Notes: a model not told the origin generated them from the letters alone. A DNA stretch of 44,330 nt from an uncultured Nitrosomonadaceae bacterium (GCA_943787405.1 CALSMH010000006.1:1-44330), one strand, 5' to 3'; shown: positions 1 through 9,841, counted from the stretch's first letter. Translations and numbers: made by a program.

Positions 1-483
1 TAAAAATATCCATGCATAAACCGGTGTAAGGGTTGCTGCCACCAATGCCGATAATGATGAAAACCGCCATATTATCGCAACAATGATCCAAGTAACAACT
101 GCTAAAATTCCTGGCCATAGATTTAAGCCAAGTACCACACCTACCGCTGTTGCCACACCTCTCCCTCCCTTGAAGCGTAGGAATACGGGCCATATATGGC
201 CCAGAAAGACTAATAGTGCAACAGCAGCTATTACTTCATTGTCTAAACCCCAAACCGGTACAAAATGTTGCGCCAATACAACGGCCACCCAGCCCTTACC
301 TGAATCACCAAGTAATGTGAATATTGCTGCCGCTTTATTACCACTACGCAAAACATTAGTTGCTCCGGGATTCATTGAGCCAAAGGTGCGCGGGTCGGGT
401 AACCTAAAGATCCAACTCGCTACAACTGCGAATGAAACCGACCCAAGCAAGTAAGCCAAAATTATAAACGCTGTTGTTGTCAT
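1..483 (-). CDS. plsY: Glycerol-3-phosphate acyltransferase PlsY, C-terminus cut by window edge
   Basis: Membrane acyltransferase that transfers an acyl group from acyl-phosphate to glycerol-3-phosphate, the first step of phosphatidic acid synthesis. The frame opens at an ATG (complement of 481-483) and stays open for 161 codons to the window edge; the family is usually about 200 residues, so only the C-terminal part is missing. Visible family motifs are LLGSVSFAVV at the N-terminus, LPDPRTFGSMNPGATNVLR (about residues 28-46), TLLGDSGKGW and FKGGRGVATA. The rest is hydrophobic, as expected for a multi-pass protein. It is divergent from folB, an arrangement common in Proteobacteria. The open frame on the opposite strand (83-454) is its shadow. 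Confidence 0.95.
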   Translation of the reverse strand, partial: MTTTAFIILAYLLGSVSFAVVASWIFRLPDPRTFGSMNPGATNVLRSGNKAAAIFTLLGDSGKGWVAVVLAQHFVPVWGLDNEVIAAVALLVFLGHIWPVFLRFKGGRGVATAVGVVLGLNLWPGILAVVTWIIVAIIWRFSSLSALVAATLTPVYAWIFL

Positions 484-591
484 TGTAGTTGGCGTCGACT
501 CTGCAAATAGAATAAGATAATATTAATTCTACGTTAAAAATACTTACTTACGAAGTATCCTAGAAACATATAATTTCATAAATTCAGACGA

Positions 592-951
592 ATGGACATA
601 ATCTTCATCGGCGGGCTTAAGACAAAAACTCTGATTGGAATCTACCCATGGGAGCGCAAGGTAGCACAAGCAATACAAATTGATTTAGAGATTGCCTTAC
701 CAACAAGCAAAGCCTGCCAGACAGATAACTTTGAAGATACGCTGGATTATGCATCTATCATCAAAAGAATCAATGAATCCCTATCACAAAAACAATTTTC
801 CTTGCTTGAAGCGTTAGCAGAACATATCGCTCAAATTATCTTAACGGAATTTAAGGCTCCATGGACAAGGGTCAGTGTAGCAAAAATCTGTATGATTCGT
901 GATGTAAAAAAAATTGGCATAAGCATTGAACGGGGCTTATGCTCTTCCTAA
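592..951 (+). CDS. folB: Dihydroneopterin aldolase FolB
   Basis: Cytoplasmic enzyme of folate synthesis converting 7,8-dihydroneopterin to 6-hydroxymethyl-7,8-dihydropterin and glycolaldehyde. The 119-residue length is typical. Family features include the start MDIIFI, the GIYPWERK segment with the conserved Glu, LDYASI, the helix SLLEALAEHIA, the lysine in SVAKI, and the closing GISIERG. The usual Lys-Pro after the SV.K strand reads Lys-Ile here, a small deviation. No clear Shine-Dalgarno sequence precedes the ATG. It is divergent from plsY and convergent with hemD, with only 20 bases between the folB and hemD stops. Confidence 0.93.
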   Translation: MDIIFIGGLKTKTLIGIYPWERKVAQAIQIDLEIALPTSKACQTDNFEDTLDYASIIKRINESLSQKQFSLLEALAEHIAQIILTEFKAPWTRVSVAKICMIRDVKKIGISIERGLCSS

Positions 952-971
952 TTTAGAAAAACATGTAGTTA

Positions 972-1757
972 CTAAAACTTGCTTTGGTTTTTATAATTAA
1001 GGAGCGTAGTAATAAGGCCTCTATCGCCAGGCGCTGTTTCGGTCACATTCATAAATCCAAGCGACTCTGCTGCATCTTTGATACGTTTATGGCTTGCATA
1101 TGCCTGCAAGGAAAATAATACATCCTTACGATCTCGTTCTGGAATCAAAGTTACAAGATTCTTTACAGCAGAGCTACTCATCATTGAAACAGCTGTTATT
1201 TTTTTTAACTTTAATAGTTCCAGCAATCCTACTGGAGATGTGGTTGGGATAACTCGTCTGTAGGCAGTAACAGCTTCTACCTGGGCTCCGCGTTTCCTCA
1301 ATTCGTCAAATAGTATTTCTCTTCCACCATTTCCACGAAATATTAATATCCGCCGCCCCTTAACTAATTCTGACTGTAAGTCTGAGAGTTCAAGAAGACC
1401 TTCACTGTCAAAACTTTTAAGTGGTATTTGTAAGTTGTTGACTCCGTGTAAATTCAACTCTTCAGCAGTTCCTCGTCCAGGTGCAAATATTTTGATTGAA
1501 ATGGGGAGTTTAGCGTTATCTTTAAGTGTCATTTCAACTGCACTCGGACTTACAAAAATTATTGCATAAACATTTTGTAATAATGATAGCGCTGCCTTGA
1601 CTTGCCCAGTATCTGCTGGTGGCTCAATTAATATAGTTGGATATATATATGGTGTGGCACCAAGTGCCTCTAAACGCCCGGCGGTCCGAGAAGCCGGCTT
1701 TATTGGCCGTGTAACCAAAATATGCATGCCCGATAGTGGGCTAACTTCATTTTTCAT
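972..1757 (-). CDS. hemD: Uroporphyrinogen-III synthase HemD
   Basis: Cytoplasmic enzyme that closes and isomerises hydroxymethylbilane to uroporphyrinogen III, on the route to heme and siroheme. The 261-residue protein matches the divergent HemD family: an N-terminal ILVTRP...A..L..LGA..Y.YP...IEPP strand-helix pattern, the central RILIFRGNGGREIL segment, the AYRRVIP linker and the C-terminal SSSAVKNL region. In many Betaproteobacteria hemD follows hemC and precedes hemX-hemY. Here it stands alone between folB and mltB, so the locus has been broken up or hemC lies elsewhere. Assignment rests on motif pattern because the family is poorly conserved. Confidence 0.87.
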   Translation of the reverse strand: MKNEVSPLSGMHILVTRPIKPASRTAGRLEALGATPYIYPTILIEPPADTGQVKAALSLLQNVYAIIFVSPSAVEMTLKDNAKLPISIKIFAPGRGTAEELNLHGVNNLQIPLKSFDSEGLLELSDLQSELVKGRRILIFRGNGGREILFDELRKRGAQVEAVTAYRRVIPTTSPVGLLELLKLKKITAVSMMSSSAVKNLVTLIPERDRKDVLFSLQAYASHKRIKDAAESLGFMNVTETAPGDRGLITTLLNYKNQSKF

Positions 1758-1932
1758 AATCTTAATACTGTTAAAAAACTAACATTCAAATAATGAACTC
1801 ATTATAGTCAATAGCCCAGCTCCAATTATAGTTTACAATTAATAATTAGGAGATTGCTAAAATAGCCATAACTAGATCTAATTAACTGTACATAGCAACG
1901 TTTATATACGTTACATTATTAATCTTTAATTA

Positions 1933-1949
1933 ATATACTCTAAGTATAT
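1933..1949. promoter_or_regulatory. Perfect 7-3-7 dyad upstream of mltB
   Basis: ATATACT and AGTATAT are separated by CTA, giving a perfect 17-base inverted repeat 33 bases before the mltB start, in the divergent hemD-mltB region (1758-1982). It could be an operator or a small hairpin. The surroundings are very AT-rich, so chance is a real alternative. Nothing else distinct was seen in this gap. Confidence 0.3.
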
Positions 1950-1982
1950 CGAAGCATCTCACATTATTCTTTTCGGGTGCCT

Positions 1983-3005
1983 ATGTATCGGAGCAACAAA
2001 AATATTTGCACTTCTTGTAATACATCCCTATTACTTATAATTGGGCTCTTATCATTTTGTTATAGCCAGTCTGTTATAGCAGAACAATTACGCCCTGAAA
2101 TTAAAACTTTTATCAGTAAAATGGTAAAAACTCACGGATTCAAAGAGCATAATCTCAAAAAAATATTCAATAGAATAAAAATAAAACCTAGCATTATTAA
2201 AACAATTTCTCGCCCAAGCACATCGAAACCATGGCATGAATATTATCCTGTTTTTATTAATCAAAAACGGATCTCAAAAGGAGTCTCTTTCTGGAAGAAG
2301 AATGCCAAAACTCTGAAACGAGCAAGTAAAGAATTTGGTATCCCTTCAGAAATTATTACGGCGTTAATCGGTGTTGAAACGTATTATGGCAAACAAACTG
2401 GTGGACATCGTGTTTTGAATGCATTAACAACTTTAGCTTTTAATTATTCAAGACGAGCTGATTTTTTCCGTGACGAATTAGAGCAATATTTGTTGCTTAC
2501 CCGAGAACAAGGCACTGATATATTCAGTATCAAAGGATCCTATGCTGGTGCAATTGGGATCCCGCAATTTATGCCTAGTAGTTACCGTAAATACGCGGTA
2601 GATTTTGATAGCGATGGAAAAATAGATTTATCAGGAAGCACTGCTGATGCAATAGGTAGTGTAGCTAACTATTTAAAATCTCATGGTTGGGAAATGGATG
2701 GGCCAACAATATCAAGAGCAAAGATTAGTGATGGCAGTAACCGTTATGAGACTTTAAAAATGAAGCGCAAGCCTCTCTATACAATTGAAAAACTGAGGAA
2801 ATTTGGAATTACCCCATCAATTAATATTCATAATGATCGAAAATCTACACTGATTAAATTAAACAATAAAAAGGATACAGAATATTGGCTAGGGTTCAAG
2901 AATTTCTATGTTATTACCCGTTATAATCACAGTACTTATTACGCTATGTCCGTGTTATTACTATCAGAAAGAATTCGTGCGTTACGAAATAGTAAGAAAC
3001 CTTAA
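1983..3005 (+). CDS. mltB: Lytic murein transglycosylase B (MltB family)
   Basis: Periplasmic enzyme cleaving the MurNAc-GlcNAc bond of peptidoglycan with 1,6-anhydro product formation. From the ATG at 1983 it is 340 residues; a GTG at 1977 adds two. I prefer the ATG because a weak GGG lies just before it and nothing purine-rich precedes the GTG. A signal peptide runs to about residue 33 (SQSVIA/EQ). No lipobox Cys sits at that cleavage site, although there is a Cys at about residue 26 in the hydrophobic segment. Family motifs are FGIPSEIITALIGVETYYGK, with the catalytic Glu at about residue 132, ALTTLAFNYSRRADFFRDEL, and GSYAGAIGIPQFMPSSYRKYAVDFDSDGKIDL split over a continuous block. C-terminal residues are Lys-rich and less conserved. 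Confidence 0.92.
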   Translation: MYRSNKNICTSCNTSLLLIIGLLSFCYSQSVIAEQLRPEIKTFISKMVKTHGFKEHNLKKIFNRIKIKPSIIKTISRPSTSKPWHEYYPVFINQKRISKGVSFWKKNAKTLKRASKEFGIPSEIITALIGVETYYGKQTGGHRVLNALTTLAFNYSRRADFFRDELEQYLLLTREQGTDIFSIKGSYAGAIGIPQFMPSSYRKYAVDFDSDGKIDLSGSTADAIGSVANYLKSHGWEMDGPTISRAKISDGSNRYETLKMKRKPLYTIEKLRKFGITPSINIHNDRKSTLIKLNNKKDTEYWLGFKNFYVITRYNHSTYYAMSVLLLSERIRALRNSKKP

Positions 3006-3040
3006 CAAATTAGATTTTTATTCCGTGTGAAGTAACAAAT

Positions 3041-4114
3041 TTATTGCGTTATTTGGCCGAATGCAACAACATGATCTACTTCTAATTTAACGCCAATATC
3101 CTCTCCAATAGCATGATTATGGTGACTTGGCACCAGTGATAATGCAGTACTGCCTTTAGGTAAACGTAAAGTATATAAAATCTCAGCGCCCCGGAAAGCT
3201 TTATGTAAAACCTTCGCCTTTAAAGAGCTTTTATCATCATGTACGATATCATCTGGGCGTATCAATACATCAACATTGCACCCCTCACCAAATAATTTAT
3301 CTGATGCATGTTGATTTGAAATACCTGCTTCTAGTACCCCCAATTCAATCTCCACATGGCTCGAATCAAGAATCTTCCCGGAAAGAAATACACCCTGTCC
3401 TACAAAATTTGCGACAAAGCGACTAGTAGGACGATGGTAAAGATTATAAGCGGAGTCCCATTGCATAATTTCACCGTTCTGCATTACCCCAATCTCATCT
3501 GCAATAGCGAAAGCTTCGTTCTGATCGTGCGTTACAAGAATAGCAGTAGTTCCTTGATTTTTAAGAATTTCACGAACCTCTAAACTTAAGCGCTCTCGTA
3601 AATTCACATCAAGGTTTGAGAAGGGCTCATCCAATAATAATAAATCAGGTTTCGGAGCCAATGCACGCGCTAATGCCACCCGCTGCTGTTGCCCTCCTGA
3701 GAGTTCATGTGGATAATTATTTGCCACGTCTTTAAGACCCACAATCTCAAGCATTTCAGCCGCCCGTTCTGAACGTTCTGTACGTGACATGTAATGCAAT
3801 CCAAAAATTATATTTGAAATAACAGTAAGATGTGGAAACAAAGCATAATCCTGAAATACCATTCCTATATGCCGCTTCTCTGGCTGCAGTGAAAAATTTG
3901 AGCTACTAACTTTCACCCCATTCAATAATACCTCCCCCCCTACTATTGGCTCAAACCCGGCAATACATCGTAAAACCGTAGTTTTTCCACACCCACTTGG
4001 TCCTAAGAGACAACCAATTGCACCCTTGTTAAGTCCAAATGACAAATTATTAACCACAGTCTTTTTACTATAAGACTGACTTATCTTTGCCACTTCAAGT
4101 AATAAAGTATCCAT
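3041..4114 (-). CDS. fbpC: Iron(III) ABC transporter ATP-binding protein FbpC
   Basis: Cytoplasmic ATPase driving ferric iron uptake. The 357-residue protein has a Walker A GPSGCGKT at residues 38-45, Q-loop VFQDYALFPH at about 87-95, signature LSGGQQQRVALARAL from 138, Walker B LLLLDEP at 158-164 and switch His in VTHDQNEAFA. The C-terminal 120 residues match the TOBE-like regulatory region typical of CUT1/Fbp-type ATPases. It is the last gene of fbpA-fbpB-fbpC, with only four bases after fbpB. Related ATPases serve sulfate, putrescine or thiamine importers; the iron call rests mainly on the FbpA partner and the Fur box. The stop is convergent with mltB, with no clear terminator in the 35-base gap. 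Confidence 0.9.
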   Translation of the reverse strand: MDTLLLEVAKISQSYSKKTVVNNLSFGLNKGAIGCLLGPSGCGKTTVLRCIAGFEPIVGGEVLLNGVKVSSSNFSLQPEKRHIGMVFQDYALFPHLTVISNIIFGLHYMSRTERSERAAEMLEIVGLKDVANNYPHELSGGQQQRVALARALAPKPDLLLLDEPFSNLDVNLRERLSLEVREILKNQGTTAILVTHDQNEAFAIADEIGVMQNGEIMQWDSAYNLYHRPTSRFVANFVGQGVFLSGKILDSSHVEIELGVLEAGISNQHASDKLFGEGCNVDVLIRPDDIVHDDKSSLKAKVLHKAFRGAEILYTLRLPKGSTALSLVPSHHNHAIGEDIGVKLEVDHVVAFGQITQ

Positions 4115-4118
4115 AAAA

Positions 4119-5780
4119 TTATTTCTCAGCCTGGCGTGTAAGCATTATTATTGGAATCAGACCCGTGAGCACCAACACTACTGCAGGTAGGGCGGCTTGC
4201 TCCCACTCTCCCTCAGAGGTCATTTCGAAAATTCGCACTGAAAGTGTGTCCCAACCAAAAGGCCTCGTCATTAAAGTAATAGGCATCTCTTTCATGACAT
4301 CAACAAAAACTAAAGTGGCGGCTGTGAATATTCCACCCTTTAGGATAGGCAAATGTATTTTCTGTAGCATACCCCATCCACTTACACCAAGCCCCATCGA
4401 GGCCTCATCTATATTAAAAGTAACTCGCTGCATAGCACTATCAATAGGGTTATATCCAACCGCCATAAAACGTGTCATATAGGCAATTAACATTACTACA
4501 AACGTACCCTGAAATAAAAATCCCGTTTCTATAGAAAATAATTGCATTGCCATTTGACTAAACCAGCTATCTACCCATGCAAGCGGAATATAAATCCCTA
4601 CTGCCAGAACCACACCAGGTAAAGCGTATCCTATTGTTGCAATTCGTACTGCCATACGAGAAACCATATCAGGGTGACGACGAACAGAATAAATCATTAA
4701 AATAGAGATAACACAAATAAGTAATGCGGAAAGTCCTGACAGGGTTAACGAATGCCAGAGGAATCCTAGGTAGCGCTGATTAAACTCTTCTGCAAAAGAA
4801 TCTATAGCCCAAATAAATAATTGCGTAATTGGTAACAAAAAAGCAAAAAATAAAGTGGCTGAGGCGAAACCTGCTACAGCCCAAGATTTCCATCCTGTAA
4901 GAATAATGGGAGCCATACGGGAACTTTGTTTAGTTTCTGCATAGCGTATTCGTGAACGGAATTTCTGCTCGATAACAATTAATACAAAAATGATTATAAT
5001 CAGCAGTGATGCCAGCTGAGAAGCTGCAGATAAAGAAAACATACTAAACCATGCTTTATAAATGGCTGTCGTAAAAGTATCATAATTAAATACTGCTACC
5101 GTTCCGAAATCGGCCAGAGTTTCCATTAGAACCAGCATTACACCACTGGCTATCCATGGGCGCGCCATAGGCAATGCCACCTTAAAGAATCCTTGCGCAC
5201 TATTTAACCCTAACGACTGAGCAGCCTCTAATGAACGTTTCCCTTGGGTAAGAAAGGCATTCCGAGCTAATAAATATACATAAGGATAGAAAGCAAGTGT
5301 CATTACAATAATTACACCCATCCTACTTCTAATGTTTGGAAACCAGAACGGCTCTGTTCCAAACCAAGAACGTAATGATGTCTGTACAGGACCAGTAAAA
5401 TCGAACAACCCTAAAGTAACAAATGCCAGAACATATGCGGGGAATGCAAGCGGAAGCAATAATCCCCAGGAGAAAATCTTTCGACCAGGAAAATCGTATA
5501 CTGCTGTAAACCAAGCCAAACTGACTCCTAGCACTGCTGAACTAGTAGCCACCCCTAACGCGAGCCAGAATGAATTTAACAGCAGTCTTGATAGAGTAGT
5601 CTCTACTAAATGCTGCCAAATTTCTCCTGTAGGGGAAAGAAACGACAACATAACCGTACCCACAGGAATGAGTACTAAGGTTGCCACAATAACGGGGATG
5701 TAACGCCAACCTAATACTGTCTGCAACGAACCAGATAGGCAATAAGAGTTACCTCTTGAATTACTACCTTCGGACTTCAT
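4119..5780 (-). CDS. fbpB: Iron(III) ABC transporter permease FbpB (double-length)
   Basis: Inner-membrane permease for ferric iron. The 553-residue protein is a tandem of two binding-protein-dependent permease domains, each with about six membrane segments. The two EAA-type loops are EAAQSLGLNSAQGFFKVALP in the first half and DEASMGLGVSGWGMLQKIHLP in the second. The double-length form is characteristic of FbpB/AfuB. The frame can extend to a GTG at 5798 (559 residues), but the ATG at 5780 has a GGAAA Shine-Dalgarno about six bases before it and is preferred. The start follows fbpA closely and the stop lies four bases before fbpC, so translation is probably coupled. Confidence 0.91.
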   Translation of the reverse strand: MKSEGSNSRGNSYCLSGSLQTVLGWRYIPVIVATLVLIPVGTVMLSFLSPTGEIWQHLVETTLSRLLLNSFWLALGVATSSAVLGVSLAWFTAVYDFPGRKIFSWGLLLPLAFPAYVLAFVTLGLFDFTGPVQTSLRSWFGTEPFWFPNIRSRMGVIIVMTLAFYPYVYLLARNAFLTQGKRSLEAAQSLGLNSAQGFFKVALPMARPWIASGVMLVLMETLADFGTVAVFNYDTFTTAIYKAWFSMFSLSAASQLASLLIIIIFVLIVIEQKFRSRIRYAETKQSSRMAPIILTGWKSWAVAGFASATLFFAFLLPITQLFIWAIDSFAEEFNQRYLGFLWHSLTLSGLSALLICVISILMIYSVRRHPDMVSRMAVRIATIGYALPGVVLAVGIYIPLAWVDSWFSQMAMQLFSIETGFLFQGTFVVMLIAYMTRFMAVGYNPIDSAMQRVTFNIDEASMGLGVSGWGMLQKIHLPILKGGIFTAATLVFVDVMKEMPITLMTRPFGWDTLSVRIFEMTSEGEWEQAALPAVVLVLTGLIPIIMLTRQAEK

Positions 5781-5808
5781 GAATTTTCCACAGATCACTT
5801 TTCATGCT

Positions 5809-6822
5809 TTACCGATAACCTACTCGGTCCATCAATTTCACTGCTTCAATTTGTAGTTCACCTGCTTTGACTACATTCATTCTATTCTGCTTAAAGCCAC
5901 CCCACTCTGCCACTATGGAATCGGGGCTTACTTTCGGATTAACAGGGTATTCCATATTTATATCAGTGAATAATTTCTGAGCCTTCTTTGATGACAGAAA
6001 TTCTAGCAGCATGACCGCTGATTTTTTACTCTTTGTATTTTTGATAATTCCTGCACCAGAAATATTGACATGAACACCACTTCCATCCTGATTAGGCCAA
6101 AATATAGCTAATGGTAAATTAGGGGTTTTTTCGATTAGACGACCATAATAATAACTATTAACAATGGTCACGTCACATTTCCCTGCAGCAACGAACTCCA
6201 TTGCTTTAGTATCATTAGACAAGGGATCTGTAGCCAAATTAGCAACCCAGCCACTAATAATTTGTTCGGTTTTTTCTTTGCCATGCTCAGCAATCATCAT
6301 TGCCACCAGTGACTGGTTATATACTTTTTTAGAAGTGCGTAGGCATATTCGTCCCTGCCATTTTGAATTTGCTAGATCCTCATAAGTAGATAACTCTGCA
6401 GGATTCACTTTGTCGGTGTTGTATACAATAGTTCGAGCACGTACAGACAACCCAAACCATTTTCTCTGGGGGTCTCGTAAATATGAAGGTATATTTATTT
6501 CCAATTTTCTAGATTCCACAGGTGCAAGCAACCCTACTTGTACAGCTTCCCATAAATTTCCTGCATCTGTAGTAATTAGCATATCAGCAGGTGTATATTT
6601 ACCCTCAGCCCTAAGCTTTGCAAGTAAGACACCCGCTTTATCAGTTACAAATTTCACCGAAATACCAGTCTCTTTTGTAAAAGAATCGAACATCGGTTTG
6701 ATAAGTTTTTCAATTCTTGCTGAATATACTACTACCTGTTCTGCATAAGAAAAATTAGCACTAAACGAAGCAAAACAGATAAATATTACCCCCAAAAATC
6801 GGCCAAAATATATTCTTAGCAT
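5809..6822 (-). CDS. fbpA: Periplasmic iron(III)-binding protein FbpA
   Basis: Periplasmic substrate-binding protein that captures ferric iron and delivers it to FbpBC. A signal peptide covers residues 1-27 (NFSYA/EQ) and is followed by VVVYSAR, typical of the family. The C-lobe carries three adjacent tyrosines at about 224-226 in VNSYYYGR, matching the conserved tyrosine pair that binds iron. NTDKV, WQGRICLR and GSGVHVNISGAGI are further family segments. Length (337) is usual. A GGGAG Shine-Dalgarno lies about 12 bases before the ATG. The gene heads the fbpABC operon and has a Fur box about 56-70 bases upstream, so iron repression is expected. Confidence 0.94.
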   Translation of the reverse strand: MLRIYFGRFLGVIFICFASFSANFSYAEQVVVYSARIEKLIKPMFDSFTKETGISVKFVTDKAGVLLAKLRAEGKYTPADMLITTDAGNLWEAVQVGLLAPVESRKLEINIPSYLRDPQRKWFGLSVRARTIVYNTDKVNPAELSTYEDLANSKWQGRICLRTSKKVYNQSLVAMMIAEHGKEKTEQIISGWVANLATDPLSNDTKAMEFVAAGKCDVTIVNSYYYGRLIEKTPNLPLAIFWPNQDGSGVHVNISGAGIIKNTKSKKSAVMLLEFLSSKKAQKLFTDINMEYPVNPKVSPDSIVAEWGGFKQNRMNVVKAGELQIEAVKLMDRVGYR

Positions 6823-7136
6823 TTAATTCTATAACTCCCAGATATAAAGAATAGTAAAGATCATTCCATATTATAAATGATAATTGTTATCAGTATAGGG
6901 GCTCAAACGAAGATTACTGGAGGTTATCGACATCGAACGAATCAGTACTTTTATTTCTAGGCAGTTTAAAGAGTAGATTGGTACAAATAATACGGAAAGA
7001 AATGGATCTAATCAGCAATCCTCTCAAATTTCCCGTATAACGAAAGAATCTCCATTAAGCGGAGTATAGTACTAATAAAAATCTAAAAAATTACTAAATT
7101 TAATTAGCAATTATTACGAACAAAAGATAGGAAAAT
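6823..7136. other. fbpA-clpA intergenic region
   Basis: This 314-base gap holds the Fur box and -10 of fbpA at its left end. The rest is AT-rich. The only structure near the end of clpA is a weak CTCC/GGAG hairpin around 7050-7065 without a T-tract in the clpA direction. No gene, tRNA or clear terminator was seen. Confidence 0.6.
6878..6892 (-). promoter_or_regulatory. Fur box upstream of fbpA
   Basis: TGATAATTGTTATCA is a near-perfect dyad (TGATAA, three bases, TTATCA) and matches the centre of the classical Fur consensus built of GATAAT repeats. On the minus strand a TATAAT -10 hexamer lies at 6870-6875, so the site would sit between -35 and -10 of the fbpA promoter, where bound Fe-Fur would block RNA polymerase. 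No good -35 hexamer is visible at standard spacing. Confidence 0.8.
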
Positions 7137-9395
7137 TTAAAGAATAGCTACAGATTCTTCTTTAAATTTAAGTTCTATTTTTCCTCCAACATCTATATCT
7201 ACAGTGACTTTTCCTCCATTAGCTAAGCGTCCAAATAATAATTCATCTGCTAAAGCACTGCGAATAGTATCCTGAATAAGACGTACCATAGGCCGCGCAC
7301 CCATAAGGGGATCAAACCCATCCTTCGCAAGAAATTCTTTCAAAGCATCAGTAAATATAGCTTCTACTTTTTTCTCATGCAATTGAACCTCTAATTGCAT
7401 GAGAAATTTATCTGCTACTCTCAAAATTACATCTTTATCCAAGGCTGAGAATGAGATAATAGCATCTAGTCGATTCCGAAATTCTGGTGTAAATATACGT
7501 TTAATATCAGCCATCTCTTCTCCTGCCTGACTTGATTTTCTAAATCCCATCGAAGTCTTTGCAAGTGACTCAGCTCCGGCATTAGTAGTCATTATAATAA
7601 TTACGTTCCGAAAATCTGCTTTACGACCATTATTATCTGTCAAAGTGCCATGGTCCATAACCTGTAATAAGATGTTGAAGATATCTGGGTGAGCTTTCTC
7701 AATTTCATCTAACAACAATACCGAATAAGGCTGTTTAATGATCGCCTCAGTTAATAGCCCGCCTTGATCGAAACCAACGTACCCAGGTGGGGCACCTATC
7801 AATCGAGATACTGCATGATGTTCCATGTATTCAGACATATCAAAACGGTGCGATTTAATGCCCATTGCATATGCTAGTTGACGTGCCACCTCAGTTTTCC
7901 CTACACCTGTAGGACCGGAAAAAAGAAATGACCCTACTGGTTTTTGCGGATCGCCTAAGCCGCTTCTAGACATTTTGATTGCTGCTGCTAAGGCATTGAT
8001 AGCTTTATTCTGTCCAAATACCATAGTCTTTAAATCACGGCTCAGTGTTTTTAAAATATTACGATCGTCATTGGATACACTCCGTGACGGAATACGTGCA
8101 GCTTTTGCTATAACGTTTTCTATCTCGTGCTTACTAATAATTTTACGCTGTTTTGATTTAGGCAAGATCCTTTGTGCTGCACCCGCTTCGTCAATAATAT
8201 CTATCGCCTTATCTGGCAAATTTCTATCATTGATGAAACGTGCAGATAATTCTGCTGCTGAAGTAAGAGCAACAACTGTATATTTAACACCATGATGTGC
8301 TTCGTAGCGAGATTTTAAGCCACGCAGAATAGCAACAGTCTCCTCCATACTGGTTTCCGGAACATCAATTTTCTGAAAACGCCGAGATAGAGCATGATCT
8401 TTCTCAAATATCCCTCGATATTCGCTGAATGTAGTAGCACCAATACATCTGAATTGACCCGTATTAAGTACTGGCTTAAGTAAGTTAGCGGCATCGAGCG
8501 TACCCCCTGATGCCGCACCCGCCCCCACCATGGTATGTATCTCATCAATGAATAAAATAGCATTTGGATCATCAAGCAGTTGCTTTAATATAGCCTTAAA
8601 ACGTTGTTCAAAATCGCCACGATATTTTGTTCCAGCCAGCAATGCACCAATGTCTAAAGCATAAATCTGATGATTAGCAAGCACCTCTGGCACGTCTCTT
8701 TTGATAATCTTCCATGCCAGTCCCTCAGCAATAGCTGTTTTTCCAACTCCCGCCTCGCCAACTAAAAGTGGATTATTCTTTCGGCGCCTACACAGCGTTT
8801 GTATTACACGATCTAATTCCTTTTTACGCCCAATCAGGGGATCTATTTTTCCTGCTAACGCCTGTATATTAAGGTTTACAGTGTAATTTTCAAGTGCACC
8901 ACCTGCACTCTTCTCTTGATCCGTATCACTATCGCCTTCAGTCTTTGCATTATCTCCTTGCGGGACTTTATTTATCCCATGAGAAATATAATTAACCACA
9001 TCTAGCCTTGTCACTCCCCGCTGGTGAAGAAAATATACTGCGTGTGAGTCTTTTTCCCCAAATATTGCCACTAATACATTCGCACCGGTAACTTCTTTTT
9101 TGCCCGAGGATTGAACGTGAAGAATCGCACGCTGAATTACACGCTGAAACCCAAGTGTCGGCTGCGTATCTACCTCCTCGCTACCACCCACAGCAGGAGT
9201 ATGTTCAGTAATATGCTCTACAAGAGATTTACGCATATCACTAATATCGATTGAACAAGCACGTAATACTTCTGCTGCCGTGTGATTATCAAGCATTGCC
9301 AACAATAAATGTTCTACTGTTATGAATTCATGTCGCTTCTGCCGTGATTCGACAAACACCATATGTAAACTTATTTCAAGCTCCTGAGCAATCAT
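7137..9395 (-). CDS. clpA: ATP-dependent Clp protease ATP-binding subunit ClpA
   Basis: Hexameric AAA+ unfoldase that feeds substrates, including N-degron proteins handed over by ClpS, into ClpP. The 752-residue protein has two N-terminal Clp repeats (about 1-145), an acidic linker, AAA module D1 with Walker A GEAGVGKT (213-220) and Walker B LFIDEIH, and D2 with Walker A GPTGVGKT (494-501) and Walker [13 protein letters not shown]. No ClpB-type coiled-coil middle domain is present, which separates it from ClpB. At the ClpP-docking loop, where E. coli ClpA has IGL, this protein reads MGF in SMGFRKSS. It follows clpS after a single base, so the two are co-translated. No clpP is in the window. 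Confidence 0.96.
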   Translation of the reverse strand: MIAQELEISLHMVFVESRQKRHEFITVEHLLLAMLDNHTAAEVLRACSIDISDMRKSLVEHITEHTPAVGGSEEVDTQPTLGFQRVIQRAILHVQSSGKKEVTGANVLVAIFGEKDSHAVYFLHQRGVTRLDVVNYISHGINKVPQGDNAKTEGDSDTDQEKSAGGALENYTVNLNIQALAGKIDPLIGRKKELDRVIQTLCRRRKNNPLLVGEAGVGKTAIAEGLAWKIIKRDVPEVLANHQIYALDIGALLAGTKYRGDFEQRFKAILKQLLDDPNAILFIDEIHTMVGAGAASGGTLDAANLLKPVLNTGQFRCIGATTFSEYRGIFEKDHALSRRFQKIDVPETSMEETVAILRGLKSRYEAHHGVKYTVVALTSAAELSARFINDRNLPDKAIDIIDEAGAAQRILPKSKQRKIISKHEIENVIAKAARIPSRSVSNDDRNILKTLSRDLKTMVFGQNKAINALAAAIKMSRSGLGDPQKPVGSFLFSGPTGVGKTEVARQLAYAMGIKSHRFDMSEYMEHHAVSRLIGAPPGYVGFDQGGLLTEAIIKQPYSVLLLDEIEKAHPDIFNILLQVMDHGTLTDNNGRKADFRNVIIIMTTNAGAESLAKTSMGFRKSSQAGEEMADIKRIFTPEFRNRLDAIISFSALDKDVILRVADKFLMQLEVQLHEKKVEAIFTDALKEFLAKDGFDPLMGARPMVRLIQDTIRSALADELLFGRLANGGKVTVDIDVGGKIELKFKEESVAIL

Positions 9396-9396
9396 T

Positions 9397-9705
9397 TCAA
9401 GTTTCCTCCATCACACACTTTAGCGGGTGCTGATTCTCTCTCGCAAATGCAGTCACCTGCTTAACTTTAGTTTCAGCCACATCACTAGAATATACACCGC
9501 ACACACCAATCCCATCCATATGGACTTTTAACATAATTTGAGTCGCCTTCTCCTGACCTTTAGCAAAAAAAGTTTGTAACACTAATACAACAAACTCCAT
9601 TGGAGTAAAATCATCATTTAGCAAAACCACTTTAAACATTCGTGGTGGCTTAATTTTATTTTTCTCAACCCTCAGTACAGTGTCTTCATGACTTCTTGCC
9701 GCCAT
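9397..9705 (-). CDS. clpS: ClpS adaptor protein
   Basis: Small cytoplasmic adaptor that binds N-degron substrates and the ClpA N-domain. The 102-residue length is normal. The N-end-rule pocket residues are present: [12 protein letters not shown] (Asn-Asp pair) and [19 protein letters not shown] with the conserved His. The flexible N-terminus (about 20 residues, Lys/Arg-rich) precedes PPRMFKVVL. Purine-rich AGGTAAGGAA abuts the ATG. The gene is divergent from the cold-shock gene and directly upstream of clpA; clpS-clpA next to a csp gene and icd is a common betaproteobacterial arrangement. Confidence 0.95.
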   Translation of the reverse strand: MAARSHEDTVLRVEKNKIKPPRMFKVVLLNDDFTPMEFVVLVLQTFFAKGQEKATQIMLKVHMDGIGVCGVYSSDVAETKVKQVTAFARENQHPLKCVMEET

Positions 9706-9812
9706 TTCCTTACCTATTTTTTAGAGAATGTGCACCATATAATTTCTTACTAACATAGTTGTCGATTACAACAAAAAATTCAAGTCCCTTGCGTAAATTA
9801 ATATAAAGCCAA

Positions 9813-9825
9813 CTCAAGTCTTGAG
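9813..9825. promoter_or_regulatory. 13-base palindrome between clpS and csp
   Basis: CTCAAG-T-CTTGAG is a perfect inverted repeat in the divergent clpS-csp region, followed four bases later by TATAAT. It lies 17 bases before the proposed csp -35. It could be an operator for either gene. No matching regulator was recognised. Confidence 0.35.
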
Positions 9826-9841
9826 AAAATATAATGCCCAC

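Noticed and set aside
5332-5703. Open frame on the plus strand opposite fbpB
   Set aside because: It is antisense to a clearly conserved permease and shows no family pattern, ribosome-binding site or neighbour support. The same reasoning removed frames opposite clpA (7975-8295), plsY (83-454), dnaK (16727-16996), the symporter (20976-21314) and the RND adaptor (27283-27810).
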